From: Planctomycetota bacterium
Lineage (GTDB): Bacteria > Planctomycetota > UBA1135 > GCA-002686595
NCBI GenBank assembly: GCA_020638875.1
Contig: JACKHS010000005.1
Location: 124,001 to 188,000 of the forward strand
DNA: 64,000 nucleotides
Direction of reading: 5' to 3'
A program made the position numbers and the translations under genes. Each line of letters starts with the position of its first letter. The stretch's first letter is position 1. Of this stretch, positions 33,727 to 43,154 are shown in pieces. The notes beneath the pieces are model-generated. The model had not been told where the DNA came from. It searched no databases and saw only the letters and a program-made list of their open reading frames with translations.

Positions 33727-35538
33727 ATGGCAATTGATCCGCCCGAGCTCCCGGAGGTCCCGCGACCGCCGGTGGAGGAGCGGCCCGTGCGCCCGCGTGC
33801 GCCCGCGCCGCAAGCGCCCCCGGTGCGCCCCGAGCGGGTGCCCGCGCCCGCGCGGCGGCGGCCCGGCGAGCTCGAGGTCACCTGGGAGGCGCCCGAGGCC
33901 GAGCCGCGGCCGAGCTTCCTCGCGCGTCACGAGCGCGCGCTGCTCGTCGCCTTCGTGGTGATCGGGGTGCTGCTGCGCGCGGTGCCGATCCTGTGGGGCT
34001 CGACGTGGTTCCACGAGCGGCAGGCGACCTTCCACCCCGACGAGCCCAAGCTCGTGCGCCCGCTCGACGACTTCCCCGCGTCGCTGCGCACCTTCGACGA
34101 CTACCGCTACCCGACGCTGCTGCCGTTCGCCTACGGCGCGCTGTGGGTGCCGGTGCGCGAGCTCGCCGGGCTCGCCGACGACGCGCCGAGCAAGCCGGGC
34201 GCGCCGAGCTACGAAGCGGCGCAGGTCTTCGGGCGCGCGCTGAACGTGCTGCTGTTCGGCCTCGGCGGGCTGTGGCTCCTGTGGGCGTTCACGCGGCGCC
34301 TGTTCGGGCCGGAGCCGGCGCTGCTCGCCGTCGCGGCCGCGAACGTGATGGGGCGGCCGCTCGTGTCGACCGCGATGGTGCTGCCCGACGTGCCGTCGGC
34401 CGTGCTGCTGTGCGCGGCGTTCTACGCGCTGCTGCGCGCCGAGGAGCGCCCGCGTCCGACCTGGCGCGCGATGGTGCCGGTGGGCGTCGCGCTCGGCGCC
34501 GCCGCGGCGACCAAGTACACCGCCGGCGTGGGCGCGCTGGGCGTCGCGTTCTTCGCGGCGTACCTGTGGAAGCGCCGGCGCGTCGACGGGCGCACCGCGC
34601 TGCGCCTGCTGCTCACCGCCGCCGGCGCCGCGCTCGTCACCTTCCTCGTGTGCGTGCCCGGCGCGCTGTACGACACGCAGCGCTTCCTGCACGGCCTCTC
34701 GTTCGAGTACCGCAGCAAGCTGGTCGAGTCGCGCGCCCAACCGAGCACGTGGCTGCCCGCGCTCGAGAAGAACTTCCCGCTCTGGCTGCTGGCGCTCGCC
34801 GCCGTGGGCGCCGTGCTCGCGCCGCGCCGCCAGCGCGCGCACCTCGGCCGCCCGTCGGTCGTGCTCGGCGCCGCGGCCTTGTCGCTGACGCTCTACCTGG
34901 CGCTCGTCGCGCGCTCGTTCCGCGCGGACTACGGCGTGCTGTTCTTCCCGTTCGTGGCCGTCCTGGCCGGCCTCGGCCTGTGGGAGCTCGCGCGCGTGCC
35001 CTCGCGGCGCGTCGGCGCCGCGGTGGCGGCGCTCGCCCTGACCCTGGGCACGGTGCAGGCCGGCGCGTGGTCGCTGCAGCGCTACACCGACGACGTGCGC
35101 TACCGCGCCGACGCCTGGATCCGCGCTCACGTGCCGCCCGGACCGCTCGGCCTGGCGCCCTCGCCGCTGATCAAGAGCGCGGGCATCCAGGCGCCCGTCG
35201 GTTACCGCTTCGTCGGCGTCAAGAGCTTCCCCGACTACGTCGTGCTGTTCGAGCAGCGCACGACGCACGTGCTCGACTTCTTCGCGGACCCCGCGGAGGT
35301 GCGCGCGCGCATGCTCACCTACCTCGGCGAGACGCGCGTCGCGCAGGAGTTCTCGACCACGCCGGGTGAGCGTCGCCTGGGGCAGCTGCGCGAGCTCGAC
35401 CTGTGCTTCTACGAGGACGTGCTGTTCGGCGAGCGGCGCGCGTGGAAGTACGACCTCGTGGCCGAGATCGACCCGGTCGACTCGCCGCTCGACCTGACGG
35501 GCGGCTGGATCCGCATCTACCGGCGCACCGGCCGCTGA
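33727..35538 (+). CDS. GT-C type membrane glycosyltransferase (GT39/PMT-like)
   Basis: 603 residues. A Pro/Arg-rich cytoplasmic tail (1-65) precedes about ten membrane helices. The first outward loop holds TFHPDEPKLVRPLDDFP, whose acidic pair fits the catalytic position of GT-C enzymes that use polyprenyl-phosphate sugars. The C-terminal 150 residues are soluble and outside (VGYRFVGVKSFPDYVVLFEQ). Related proteins glycosylate lipids or secreted proteins. Donor and acceptor are unknown. The sulfatase-like gene follows 36 nt later, but with its own promoter box. Confidence 0.8.
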   Translation: MAIDPPELPEVPRPPVEERPVRPRAPAPQAPPVRPERVPAPARRRPGELEVTWEAPEAEPRPSFLARHERALLVAFVVIGVLLRAVPILWGSTWFHERQATFHPDEPKLVRPLDDFPASLRTFDDYRYPTLLPFAYGALWVPVRELAGLADDAPSKPGAPSYEAAQVFGRALNVLLFGLGGLWLLWAFTRRLFGPEPALLAVAAANVMGRPLVSTAMVLPDVPSAVLLCAAFYALLRAEERPRPTWRAMVPVGVALGAAAATKYTAGVGALGVAFFAAYLWKRRRVDGRTALRLLLTAAGAALVTFLVCVPGALYDTQRFLHGLSFEYRSKLVESRAQPSTWLPALEKNFPLWLLALAAVGAVLAPRRQRAHLGRPSVVLGAAALSLTLYLALVARSFRADYGVLFFPFVAVLAGLGLWELARVPSRRVGAAVAALALTLGTVQAGAWSLQRYTDDVRYRADAWIRAHVPPGPLGLAPSPLIKSAGIQAPVGYRFVGVKSFPDYVVLFEQRTTHVLDFFADPAEVRARMLTYLGETRVAQEFSTTPGERRLGQLRELDLCFYEDVLFGERRAWKYDLVAEIDPVDSPLDLTGGWIRIYRRTGR

Positions 35539-35559
35539 CCGCGCGGCGCTGGGCCCGGC

Positions 35560-35565
35560 TACACT
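35560..35565 (+). promoter_or_regulatory. TACACT leaderless-type box
   Basis: Ends 9 nt before the ATG at 35575. Confidence 0.45.
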
Positions 35566-35574
35566 GCCGCCGCC

Positions 35575-37938
35575 ATGACTCCGCCGCGCCTCCGTCCCGC
35601 GTCCCTCGCCGCTGCGCTGCTGCTCGCCGCGCTGGCGAGCTGCGCGCGCGACGCGCCGCCGGCGAGCGCGGGCGCGACGCACCTCGACCCGCGCCACGCG
35701 GACGGGAGCGCGCCGCTCGAGCGGCTCGGCGCGCCGCCCGAGGTCGTGCGCGGGCTGCGGCCGACCTCGGCGGCGAGCGCCGCGGACGAGCTCGCGCCGT
35801 GGCGCGCGCACAACCTGCGCTTCCTCGACGCGACGCAGGGCGCCGGCGTGCTGTGCCGCGCCGCGGACTACGACCCGGCGAAGGGCCTGACGCAGGCGCT
35901 GTTCGAGTGGACCGGCGAGGTGGACGCCGGCGCGTTCAACCGTGTCGAGCTCGACCTGTACGCCTACGAGGCCGGCACCGCCGCGCTGGTGTGGGGCGCG
36001 GGCGGGCGCGCCTACGCGAACACGCGCGCCGCGAGCTGGCAGACGGTCACGCTGACGATGGCCGGCGACGAGAGCTGGCGCGGACGCGTGCGCGGGTTGC
36101 GCCTCTTGCCGTGCCTCTCCGGGCCGCAGACGTACGAGCTGCGCGAGGTGCGGCTCGTGCGCGTCGACTTCGAGCCCGGTCCGCAGCCGTCGGCGCGTCA
36201 CGGCGACCCGGGCGGCGACGCGGGGCTGTGCGGCCCGGGCCGCGACCTGCGCCGCGCGTGGCCGGTCGACCCCGGCGACGCGCTGCACGACGCGTGTCGC
36301 GTGCCGGACGGCGCGCGCCTCGCGGTCGAGGTGAACCTGGCCGGCGGCGCGCGCGAGCGCTACGAGCGCGTCACCTTCCGCGTCGAGGCGCGCGACGGCG
36401 TCGCTTGGCGCGAGCTCGCGCGCCTCGACGCGCGGCCGCGCGAGGACTGGACGGACCTCGGCTGGCGCACGCTCGAGGCCGACCTCGCCGCCGACGCGGG
36501 CGCGGAGCTCGAGCTGCGCTTCGTCGCCGAGGCGACGCCCGAACGCGGCGCCGCGCGGGGCGACCTGCTGTGGGCCGCGCCGCGCGTGAGCGGGCCGCGC
36601 GCCGCCGACCCGCGGCCCGACCTCGTGCTCGTCACGCTCGACACGCTGCGCGCCGACGCGGTGGGCGCGTACTCGGGCGTCGCCGACACGCCCTTCCTCG
36701 ACGAGCTCGCCGCGCGCGGCGTGCTGTTCGAGGACGCGTGGACCGCGTGCAACTCGACGCTGCCCTCGCACGCGTCGCTGCTCACCGGCCTGCCGGTGCC
36801 CGCGCACGGCCTGCTCGACAACGCGTCCACGCTCGCGCCCGAGGTGCGCGGCCTGGCGCAGGCGTTGCGCGCGCGCGGCTACCTGACCGCGGCGGCCGTG
36901 TCGGTCGGGCACCTCGAGCCGGGCTGGTCCGGCCTCGGCCGCGGCTTCGACCGCTACCACGAGGTCGTGCCCGGCGGCGAGCTCGACGGCGCGCGCACGC
37001 TGACCGCGGTCGCGGGCTGGCTCGACGAGTTCGCGGCCGATCCCGCGCGGCCGCCGTTGTTCCTGTGGGTGCACCTGTTCGATCCGCACACGCCGTACGC
37101 GAGCACGCCCGGCGCGCTGCGCGCCTACGAGGCGCAGGAGGCCGCGCGCGGCGAGGCGCCGCCGGAGCGCACGGCCACGCCCGCGACGGTAGGCACGACG
37201 ACGTACACCGCGCCCGGCGGCTTCCTCGAAGGCGTCACCAACGAGGCCTGGGCGCGCCACCTCTACGCCGCGGGCGTCGCGTACACCGACGGCCTGATGC
37301 GCGCGTTCGTGAAGCGGCTCGAGCAGGACGGGCTGCTCGAGCGCGGGCTGCTCGTCGTCACCGCGGACCACGGCGAGTCGCTCGGCGAGCACGACGTGTG
37401 GTACGGCCACCAGCGCCTGCACCCCGAGGTCACGCGCGTGCCGCTGCTGCTCCTGCCGCCGCGCGACGCGGGGCTCGCGCCCGGGCTGCGCGTCGTCAGC
37501 CGCGCGTCGACGCTCGACGTGCCGGCGACGTTCGCGCACCTCGCCGGCGTGAGCGAGCTCGAGCTGCCCGGGGAGGACCTCTACGCGCTCGCGCGTCAGG
37601 ACGACCGCCCCGACCGGCGCGTGTGGTTCGTGCACGCGAGCGGCGAGCAGGCCGGCTGTCGCGACGACGCGGCGCACTACTGGCGCAACCTGCTCGAGTA
37701 CGACCAGCTCGGCCCGGCACGGCGCGAGCCGGCGGGGAAGGAGGAGCTGTACCTGCTCGCCGACGACCCCGGCGCGCGCACGGACGCGGCGGCGCGCGCG
37801 CCCGAGCTCGCGGAGCGCTACCGCGATCTGCTCGAGGCGTGGCTCGGCGCGGTCGGCGGCGGGCGCAGCGTCGAGCAGGCGCTCGACCCCGAGCAACGCG
37901 CGCGCCTGCGGGCGCTGGGCTACACCGGCGACGAGTGA
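35575..37938 (+). CDS. Lipoprotein sulfatase/phosphodiesterase-like enzyme with Thr at the catalytic position
   Basis: 787 residues. Lipoprotein signal LLAALASC, then a 320-residue all-beta, carbohydrate-binding-like region, then an alkaline-phosphatase-superfamily domain from about residue 345 (PDLVLVTLDTLRADAVGAYS ... LVVTADHGESLGEHDVWYGH). The nucleophile region reads STLPSHASLLTG. True sulfatases have C/S-x-P-x-R, matured to formylglycine. Here the aligned residues are Thr and His, so formylglycine chemistry is excluded and a Thr nucleophile, as in phosphoglycerol transferases, is more likely. It ends in ALGYTGDE, as many such enzymes do. Possibly acts on surface glycan or lipid phosphates. 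Paralogous in layout to the gene at 58286. Confidence 0.85.
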   Translation: MTPPRLRPASLAAALLLAALASCARDAPPASAGATHLDPRHADGSAPLERLGAPPEVVRGLRPTSAASAADELAPWRAHNLRFLDATQGAGVLCRAADYDPAKGLTQALFEWTGEVDAGAFNRVELDLYAYEAGTAALVWGAGGRAYANTRAASWQTVTLTMAGDESWRGRVRGLRLLPCLSGPQTYELREVRLVRVDFEPGPQPSARHGDPGGDAGLCGPGRDLRRAWPVDPGDALHDACRVPDGARLAVEVNLAGGARERYERVTFRVEARDGVAWRELARLDARPREDWTDLGWRTLEADLAADAGAELELRFVAEATPERGAARGDLLWAAPRVSGPRAADPRPDLVLVTLDTLRADAVGAYSGVADTPFLDELAARGVLFEDAWTACNSTLPSHASLLTGLPVPAHGLLDNASTLAPEVRGLAQALRARGYLTAAAVSVGHLEPGWSGLGRGFDRYHEVVPGGELDGARTLTAVAGWLDEFAADPARPPLFLWVHLFDPHTPYASTPGALRAYEAQEAARGEAPPERTATPATVGTTTYTAPGGFLEGVTNEAWARHLYAAGVAYTDGLMRAFVKRLEQDGLLERGLLVVTADHGESLGEHDVWYGHQRLHPEVTRVPLLLLPPRDAGLAPGLRVVSRASTLDVPATFAHLAGVSELELPGEDLYALARQDDRPDRRVWFVHASGEQAGCRDDAAHYWRNLLEYDQLGPARREPAGKEELYLLADDPGARTDAAARAPELAERYRDLLEAWLGAVGGGRSVEQALDPEQRARLRALGYTGDE

Positions 37939-37939
37939 G

Positions 37940-40192
37940 TCACTCCGCCGTGAGCACGTGCCGGCCGGGCCCGAGCGGCCAGGACGCGGCCGGCGGCACG
38001 TCCGCGCCGTCGAGCGTGACGCGCGCGTAGTCGCCGGGCGGCAGGCTGACCTCGGCGAGCGTGCCGTCGGGCAGCTCGACCTCCAGACGCTGCGGCGTCG
38101 TCGCGCGGTCGAAGGCGACGTGCACGGGGCCGTGCGGCGTCGGCACCGTCGCGCTCGCGCGCTGCAGCGCTCCGGGCCGCGGCCGCACGCGCAGGTGCGC
38201 GTAGCCGGGCTCGAGCGGCGTGACGCCAGCGACCTGTTCGCTGCACAGCGACAGCGGTGCGCCGCTCCACGCGTGATTGTAGCTCGAGCGCCGCGGGTCC
38301 AGGTCCCAGCGCTCCCACAGCGTGGTCGCGTCGTCCGCGAGCATCGGCGCGTAGCGCTCGCGCAGGCGTTGCAGCGCGCTCGTCCCGTCGCCGAGCTCGA
38401 ACAGCGCCTCGAGCACGAAGCGCTCGAGGTACGGCGAGGCCGCGCGCTCGCGCAGGAGCAGCGCCTCGAGCGCGGGGACCTCCGCGGGCGCGTGCAGCTC
38501 GGCGAGCACGGCCAGCGCGTTGCCGCGGTCGTCGGGCGGGCCGGCGTGGTCGGGCGAGCGGAAGACGCCGTCGTGCGCGTAGCGCGCGCGGAAGGCCGCC
38601 GCGTGGCGCACGCGCAACGCGGCGTAGCGGGCGCGCCGCTCGTCGTCGCCCACCCACGTCGCCATGCGCTCCGCGCCGCGCAGCGCGAGGTGGAACCAGG
38701 CGTCGTACTCGAGCGGCACGTCCTTGTTCGCGCCCCAGTCGACCCACGTCCACTCGCCGGGCCGGCGCACCACGAGGCCGTCCTCGTCGAGCTGCCAGAG
38801 GTCGAGGTAGCGCACGAGCCGCGGCCAGACCTCGCGCAAGAGCTCGACGTCGCCGGTGTAGAGCACGTACCGCGCGACGCCGTACTCGCCGACCGCCGCG
38901 AGCATCTGCAGCGGCAGCTCGCGGTTCCACAGGCCGGTGGGCACGGGCGAGAACAGCGAGCCGTCCGCGCGCTGCCAGGCGAAGAGCTCGCGCACCGCCT
39001 TCGCGGCCAGCGGGTGCGCGCGCTCGTCGAGCGTCGTGAAGAGCTGCGGCAGCACGTTGACCACGTCGCCCCACCACTGCGCGCGCTCGCGGTCGGGGTC
39101 CTGGATCGCGTCACGCAGGTTGAGGCGCAGCGTCGTCAGCGCCTCGGCGCGCAACGCCAGCAACGCGTCGTCGGGGCAGTCGAACGCGCCCGCCTCGTCG
39201 GTGTCGTAGCGCGTCTCGACGTAGCCCAGGCGCACGACCTCGACGTCGGCGGGGAGGAAGTAGCGCACCTCGTGGCCGCTCAGGTAGGGCAGGCCGTACC
39301 ACGCCTGCGCGCCCGCGCGCGTCACGTACTGCAGGCGCACGTTGTACTCGCCGCCGCCCTTGTAGTCGTCCGTGCTGACGTCGACGACGCGGCCGGCGGG
39401 CGCGCGCACCTCGAGGAACGGGTGCACGGTCGTGTTGTAGGGCAGCGTCGCGCGCACGAGGCGCTGCTTGCCGAAGTCGCGCGCCTCCACCGCGACGTAG
39501 TCCCGGACGTCCGAGCGGCGCAGTTGCGGCGTGGGCCGACGCACGAGCGCGTTCCACGGCGCGCAGGGCGGCGCGCCGAGCGCGAGCGCGGCGGGCCACG
39601 CGGCGTCGTCGTAGCCGGGCGCGGTCCAGCCCGCGAGCTCGCGCCGCGCGTCGTAGCGCACGTTCGACTCGGGCAGGCGGTAGTTGGGCGCGGGCTCGAA
39701 GGGTTCGCAGTCGCCGTAGGCCGGGTGCACGCGCGCGCGCCACGCCGCGTCGGTCGCGAGCGGCGTCCCGGCGAGCTCGAGGAAGAGCCCCGCGCGACCG
39801 CTGGGCTTGTGGCCGTAGCCGCGCCGGCCGAAGTGCCACACGAGCACCGCGACCTCGTTCGCGCCCGGCTTCAGCCACGGCGCGAGGTCGACCTCGTCGC
39901 AGTACGTGTCTTGCGGCGTCGGCCCGCGCTTCAGCTCGCCCTCGAAGACGGCCAGCTCGCCGTTGACCCACAGCCAGTAGTGCGAGTCGGTCGCGATGCG
40001 CGCGAGCGCCGGCCGCGGCACCTCGTCGAGCGTCGCGCTGCCGCGGAAGGCGAGCCACTGGTTGCGCGGGCTGCGCGCGGCCTCGCCGAGCTCGACGCCG
40101 ATCCACTGCGCGCGCGGCCCCGGCTGCTGCGGCGCCGCCGGCGCGCGGGCCGCCGACAGGAGCAGGACGAGGGCGACGAGCGGGAGGCGCAT
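37940..40192 (-). CDS. GH78-like alpha-L-rhamnosidase family protein, secreted
   Basis: 750 residues, signal peptide ending ARAPAAP. The N-terminal beta region (ATDSHYWLWVNGELAVFEGE, PWLKPGANEVAVLVWHFG) is typical of rhamnosidases. The central (alpha/alpha)6 barrel shows DAIQDPDRERAQWWGDVVNVLPQLFTTLD (an acidic block like the GH78 catalytic 'D.CDRDER.GW.GD'), GLWNRELPLQM, EWTWVDWGANKDVPLEYDAW and SSYNHAWSGAPLSLCSE, then a C-terminal beta-sandwich. It likely removes rhamnose or related sugars from plant, algal or bacterial glycans outside the cytoplasm. A TAGACT box lies 11 nt before the start. Confidence 0.85.
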   Translation of the reverse strand: MRLPLVALVLLLSAARAPAAPQQPGPRAQWIGVELGEAARSPRNQWLAFRGSATLDEVPRPALARIATDSHYWLWVNGELAVFEGELKRGPTPQDTYCDEVDLAPWLKPGANEVAVLVWHFGRRGYGHKPSGRAGLFLELAGTPLATDAAWRARVHPAYGDCEPFEPAPNYRLPESNVRYDARRELAGWTAPGYDDAAWPAALALGAPPCAPWNALVRRPTPQLRRSDVRDYVAVEARDFGKQRLVRATLPYNTTVHPFLEVRAPAGRVVDVSTDDYKGGGEYNVRLQYVTRAGAQAWYGLPYLSGHEVRYFLPADVEVVRLGYVETRYDTDEAGAFDCPDDALLALRAEALTTLRLNLRDAIQDPDRERAQWWGDVVNVLPQLFTTLDERAHPLAAKAVRELFAWQRADGSLFSPVPTGLWNRELPLQMLAAVGEYGVARYVLYTGDVELLREVWPRLVRYLDLWQLDEDGLVVRRPGEWTWVDWGANKDVPLEYDAWFHLALRGAERMATWVGDDERRARYAALRVRHAAAFRARYAHDGVFRSPDHAGPPDDRGNALAVLAELHAPAEVPALEALLLRERAASPYLERFVLEALFELGDGTSALQRLRERYAPMLADDATTLWERWDLDPRRSSYNHAWSGAPLSLCSEQVAGVTPLEPGYAHLRVRPRPGALQRASATVPTPHGPVHVAFDRATTPQRLEVELPDGTLAEVSLPPGDYARVTLDGADVPPAASWPLGPGRHVLTAE

Positions 40193-40203
40193 GGCGGGCG
40201 CCG

Positions 40204-40209
40204 AGTCTA
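40204..40209 (-). promoter_or_regulatory. TAGACT box of the rhamnosidase gene
   Basis: Minus-strand TAGACT ends 11 nt before the ATG at 40192. Confidence 0.4.
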
Positions 40210-40275
40210 CCAGCGCCGCGCGCGGCGCCCCTCGGTCGTTGCGCCGGCGGCGCGCGCCGAGGACGATGGGCGCGC

Positions 40276-42513
40276 ATGCCGCACGACGCCCCCGACCCCG
40301 ACGCCTGGCGCGGCCGCCGCGACCCGCTCCTGTGGGGGCTGCTCGCGCTGGTGCTCGTCCTGCAGCTCGTCACCTGGAGCCGGCTCTCGGGCGCGCAGCT
40401 CGCCGACTCGGTCGAGTACATGGAGCGCGCGCAGGCGCTCGTGCGCGGCGAGGAGGTCGTCGACAGCACGGCCATCCGCGGCTTCGGCTACGTGGCGTTG
40501 CTCGCGCCCGCGTTCTGGGTCGCCGACCTCCTCGGCGTCGCCGACTTCAAGCCGGTGGTCGCCGTCGTGCGCCTCGAACAGCTCGCGCTGGGGCTGTTGC
40601 TCGTCGCGGCGACGGCGCGGCTGGGCGCGCGGCTCCTGGGCCGGCGCGCGGGGCTCGTCGCCGGCCTGGTCGTCGGGCTCAACCCCTACGTGCTGCTCTA
40701 CTCGGTCGAGCCGACCAGCGGCCTCGCCGCCGGGCTGTGCGTGGCGCTCGCGCTCGACGCGCTGCTGCGCTGCGAGGGCCCGCGGCGCGCGCTCGTCGGC
40801 GGCCTGTGGCTCGGCGGCGCGCTGCTGATGGCGTACAAGACGATCGTCGTCGCGCTGGTGACGCTCGGCCTGCTCGTGCTCGTCGGCCGCTGGCGCGAGC
40901 GGCGCGCGTGGGCGGCGGCCTGGATCGGCTACGGCTTCGGCATCCTCGGCGCGATCGGCCTCGACAAGCTCTGCTACGGCGAGTGGGGCAAGAGCCTCGA
41001 CCTCTACGCGCGCATGAACTTCGGTCCGCTGCTGATGCGCTTCGCGTGGCGGCTGGGCTGGATGGACCTGGCGAAGACCCTCTGGGACTACGCGGGCGGC
41101 GAGCAGAACGAGTACTACCAGGCGCCCGCCGCCACGCCCGGCGAGATGCTGCACGAGCCCAACCCGCTCTACCACCTGCTGCACCTGCCGGACATGGTCA
41201 CGTGGCCGCTCGCGGTCCTGATCGCGGTCGGCGCGCTGATCGCGCTCGCGCGCGGGCCGAGGGCGGTGCGCCTCGTGGCGGCGGTGTTCCTCGTCGCCGC
41301 CGCGGCGATCAGCCTCAAGACGTCGACGGACTTCCGCTTGCTGCTGCCGCTCAGCGCGTGCCTCGGCGTCGTCGCGGCGGTGGGCTGGCGCGCGCTCGTC
41401 GGCGCCGCGGACGCGAGCGCGCGGCCGCTGCGCGTCGGCGCGGCCGCGCTGCTGCTCGTCGTCGGCGGCGCGTGGGCGCAGGCGCGACTCGGGCAGCTCA
41501 CGACCTCGCGCTACTCGGGCTTCTGGCGCGCGATGGAGGTCGTCGACGCGCTCGCCGCGCGCCGCGGCGCCGACGCGCCCGACCTGCGCGTCGCGTGCTC
41601 GTGGCACTGGGCCGTCTACCTGCGCGAAGGCGCGCGCGTCGAGCTCGTCAAGCTGCCGCGCCAGCTCGACCGCTGGAAGGGCTACGACGACGCCGCGCGC
41701 GCCGCCGACCTCGCCGCGCTGGGGGAGCTCGACGCCTTCGTCGCGCACCTCGCCGTGCTGCTCGAGCACCCCGACCTGTGGCGCGCGGTGAACGAGCGCT
41801 TCGCGGTCGAGACGGTGCTCTACGACCGCGCGGTCTACGAGGACCTCGGGCCGCTGGTCGTCTTCACGGCGCGCACCGGCGCGCCCGGCGAGCGCGCGTT
41901 CCTGACGCGCACCCGCGGCGAGGCGCCGCTCGACTACCTCGCCGCGCGCGGCCTCGCGCCCGGCCGCCGCTTCCAGGACGCGCGCGCCGCGCAGCGCCCG
42001 TGGACGTTGCTCGGCTGGACGCTCGAGGACCTGCCCACGGGCGGCCACGCCTGGCTCAGCCTGCACTGGCTCTGCGACGGCCCCGCGCCGGGCGCGCGGC
42101 TCGCCGTGCGCCCGCGCTTGCTCAGCGACGCGCAGCCGCTGCCGTGGGAGGACCTGCACGAGCTCGGCCGCGGCTGGGCGCCGCCCGCGGAGTGGCGGCC
42201 CGGCGAGGTGGTCAGCGAGGGCTGGCCGGTGGTCGCCGCCGCCGCGCCCTTCGACACGTCGCAGCCGTGGCGCCCGCTGACCGGCGACGCGCCGCCCGGC
42301 GCGCGCGTCCCCGCGACGCTGTGGTTGCGCCTCGCGCCGCTGCGCGACGACGGCACGCTCGGCGCCCCGCTCGCGCCGATCACGAACGACGGCGGCGTGC
42401 TCGTCACGCCCGAGCGCCTCGACGCCGAGCGGCGCGGCCCCGACGGTCTGCGCGTCACGCCCGAGGGCTTCGTCGAGCTCGGCGCGGTCGAGCTGCGCGC
42501 GCCGCAGCGCTGA
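40276..42513 (+). CDS. GT-C type membrane glycosyltransferase-like protein
   Basis: 745 residues. About nine membrane helices in residues 20-420. The first outward loop has QLADSVEYMERAQALVRGE, with the acidic residue expected of GT-C enzymes, and a later loop has FGPLLMRFAWRLGWMDLAK. The C-terminal 300 residues are soluble, Pro- and Arg-rich, with an all-beta look. It divergently neighbours the rhamnosidase gene. The substrate is unknown. It is distinct from the GT-C protein at 33727 beyond the shared architecture. Confidence 0.72.
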   Translation: MPHDAPDPDAWRGRRDPLLWGLLALVLVLQLVTWSRLSGAQLADSVEYMERAQALVRGEEVVDSTAIRGFGYVALLAPAFWVADLLGVADFKPVVAVVRLEQLALGLLLVAATARLGARLLGRRAGLVAGLVVGLNPYVLLYSVEPTSGLAAGLCVALALDALLRCEGPRRALVGGLWLGGALLMAYKTIVVALVTLGLLVLVGRWRERRAWAAAWIGYGFGILGAIGLDKLCYGEWGKSLDLYARMNFGPLLMRFAWRLGWMDLAKTLWDYAGGEQNEYYQAPAATPGEMLHEPNPLYHLLHLPDMVTWPLAVLIAVGALIALARGPRAVRLVAAVFLVAAAAISLKTSTDFRLLLPLSACLGVVAAVGWRALVGAADASARPLRVGAAALLLVVGGAWAQARLGQLTTSRYSGFWRAMEVVDALAARRGADAPDLRVACSWHWAVYLREGARVELVKLPRQLDRWKGYDDAARAADLAALGELDAFVAHLAVLLEHPDLWRAVNERFAVETVLYDRAVYEDLGPLVVFTARTGAPGERAFLTRTRGEAPLDYLAARGLAPGRRFQDARAAQRPWTLLGWTLEDLPTGGHAWLSLHWLCDGPAPGARLAVRPRLLSDAQPLPWEDLHELGRGWAPPAEWRPGEVVSEGWPVVAAAAPFDTSQPWRPLTGDAPPGARVPATLWLRLAPLRDDGTLGAPLAPITNDGGVLVTPERLDAERRGPDGLRVTPEGFVELGAVELRAPQR

Positions 42514-42516
42514 AGC

Positions 42517-43113
42517 TCAGGCCGGCGTGGCGCTCCACTGGCGCCAGCCCTCGCGCACGTAGAGCAGCGTGCTCGCGGCGATCAGCGCGCCCAGGCTCAG
42601 GAACGCGGCCGCCGTGGCCGCGCCCTTCAGGCCCGCGGTCAGCGCGAGGAGCAGGAAGAAGAACAGCAGGCTCGAGAGCTTGCCGTGCCAGCGGTGCGGC
42701 GCCTCGACGCGGCCGCGGCGGCGACGCACGAGCAGCGAGCCCGCGCCGAGCAGCACGTCGCGGCCCACGACCAGCCAGAAGAACGGCAGCGGCACGCGCG
42801 TGAAGGCGCCGCTCGCGTCGAAGGTCAGGAACACGAGCAGCATGACCTGCGCGAGCTTGTCGGCGACCGCGTCGAGCACGGCGCCCAGGTGCGTGGCGAG
42901 GCCGAAGCGGCGCGCGAGGAAGCCGTCGACGACGTCCGAGAGCCCGATGCCGACCAGCGCGCCGAAGGCCAGCGCGCGGTGCAGCTCGCCGTCGCCGGTC
43001 GCCGCGAACTCCGCCGCGCAACGCGACGCGTGGTACCACCAGGCCGGGATCAGCGCGATGCGCAGCACCGTGATGGCGTTGGGCAACCACGGCGGCACGA
43101 CGAGGCCCGGCAT
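42517..43113 (-). CDS. CDP-alcohol phosphatidyltransferase family membrane protein
   Basis: 198 residues with about five helices. The catalytic motif DVVDGFLARRFGLATHLGAVLDAVADKL (residues about 60-86, not a continuous quotation of one conserved string) fits DGxxAR...G...D...D. It joins a CDP-activated lipid to an alcohol; glycerol phosphate (PgsA-like) is the commonest case, but inositol or ethanolamine routes are possible. Start ATG 43113 is supported by TACAGT 6 nt upstream. It converges with the GT-C gene, with 3 nt between stops. Confidence 0.85.
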   Translation of the reverse strand: MPGLVVPPWLPNAITVLRIALIPAWWYHASRCAAEFAATGDGELHRALAFGALVGIGLSDVVDGFLARRFGLATHLGAVLDAVADKLAQVMLLVFLTFDASGAFTRVPLPFFWLVVGRDVLLGAGSLLVRRRRGRVEAPHRWHGKLSSLLFFFLLLALTAGLKGAATAAAFLSLGALIAASTLLYVREGWRQWSATPA

Positions 43114-43119
43114 GGCTCG

Positions 43120-43125
43120 ACTGTA
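43120..43125 (-). promoter_or_regulatory. TACAGT leaderless-type box
   Basis: Minus-strand TACAGT ends 6 nt before the ATG at 43113. Confidence 0.5.
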
Positions 43126-43154
43126 GCGCCCGGACGCGCCGCGGGGGAAGTCCC

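Noticed and set aside
33289..39114. Open frame of about 1940 codons on the minus strand
   Set aside because: Composition is Arg/Glu/Ala/Val-rich noise opposite the GT-C and sulfatase-like genes. No motif, start context or family-like block; the real genes lie in other frames.
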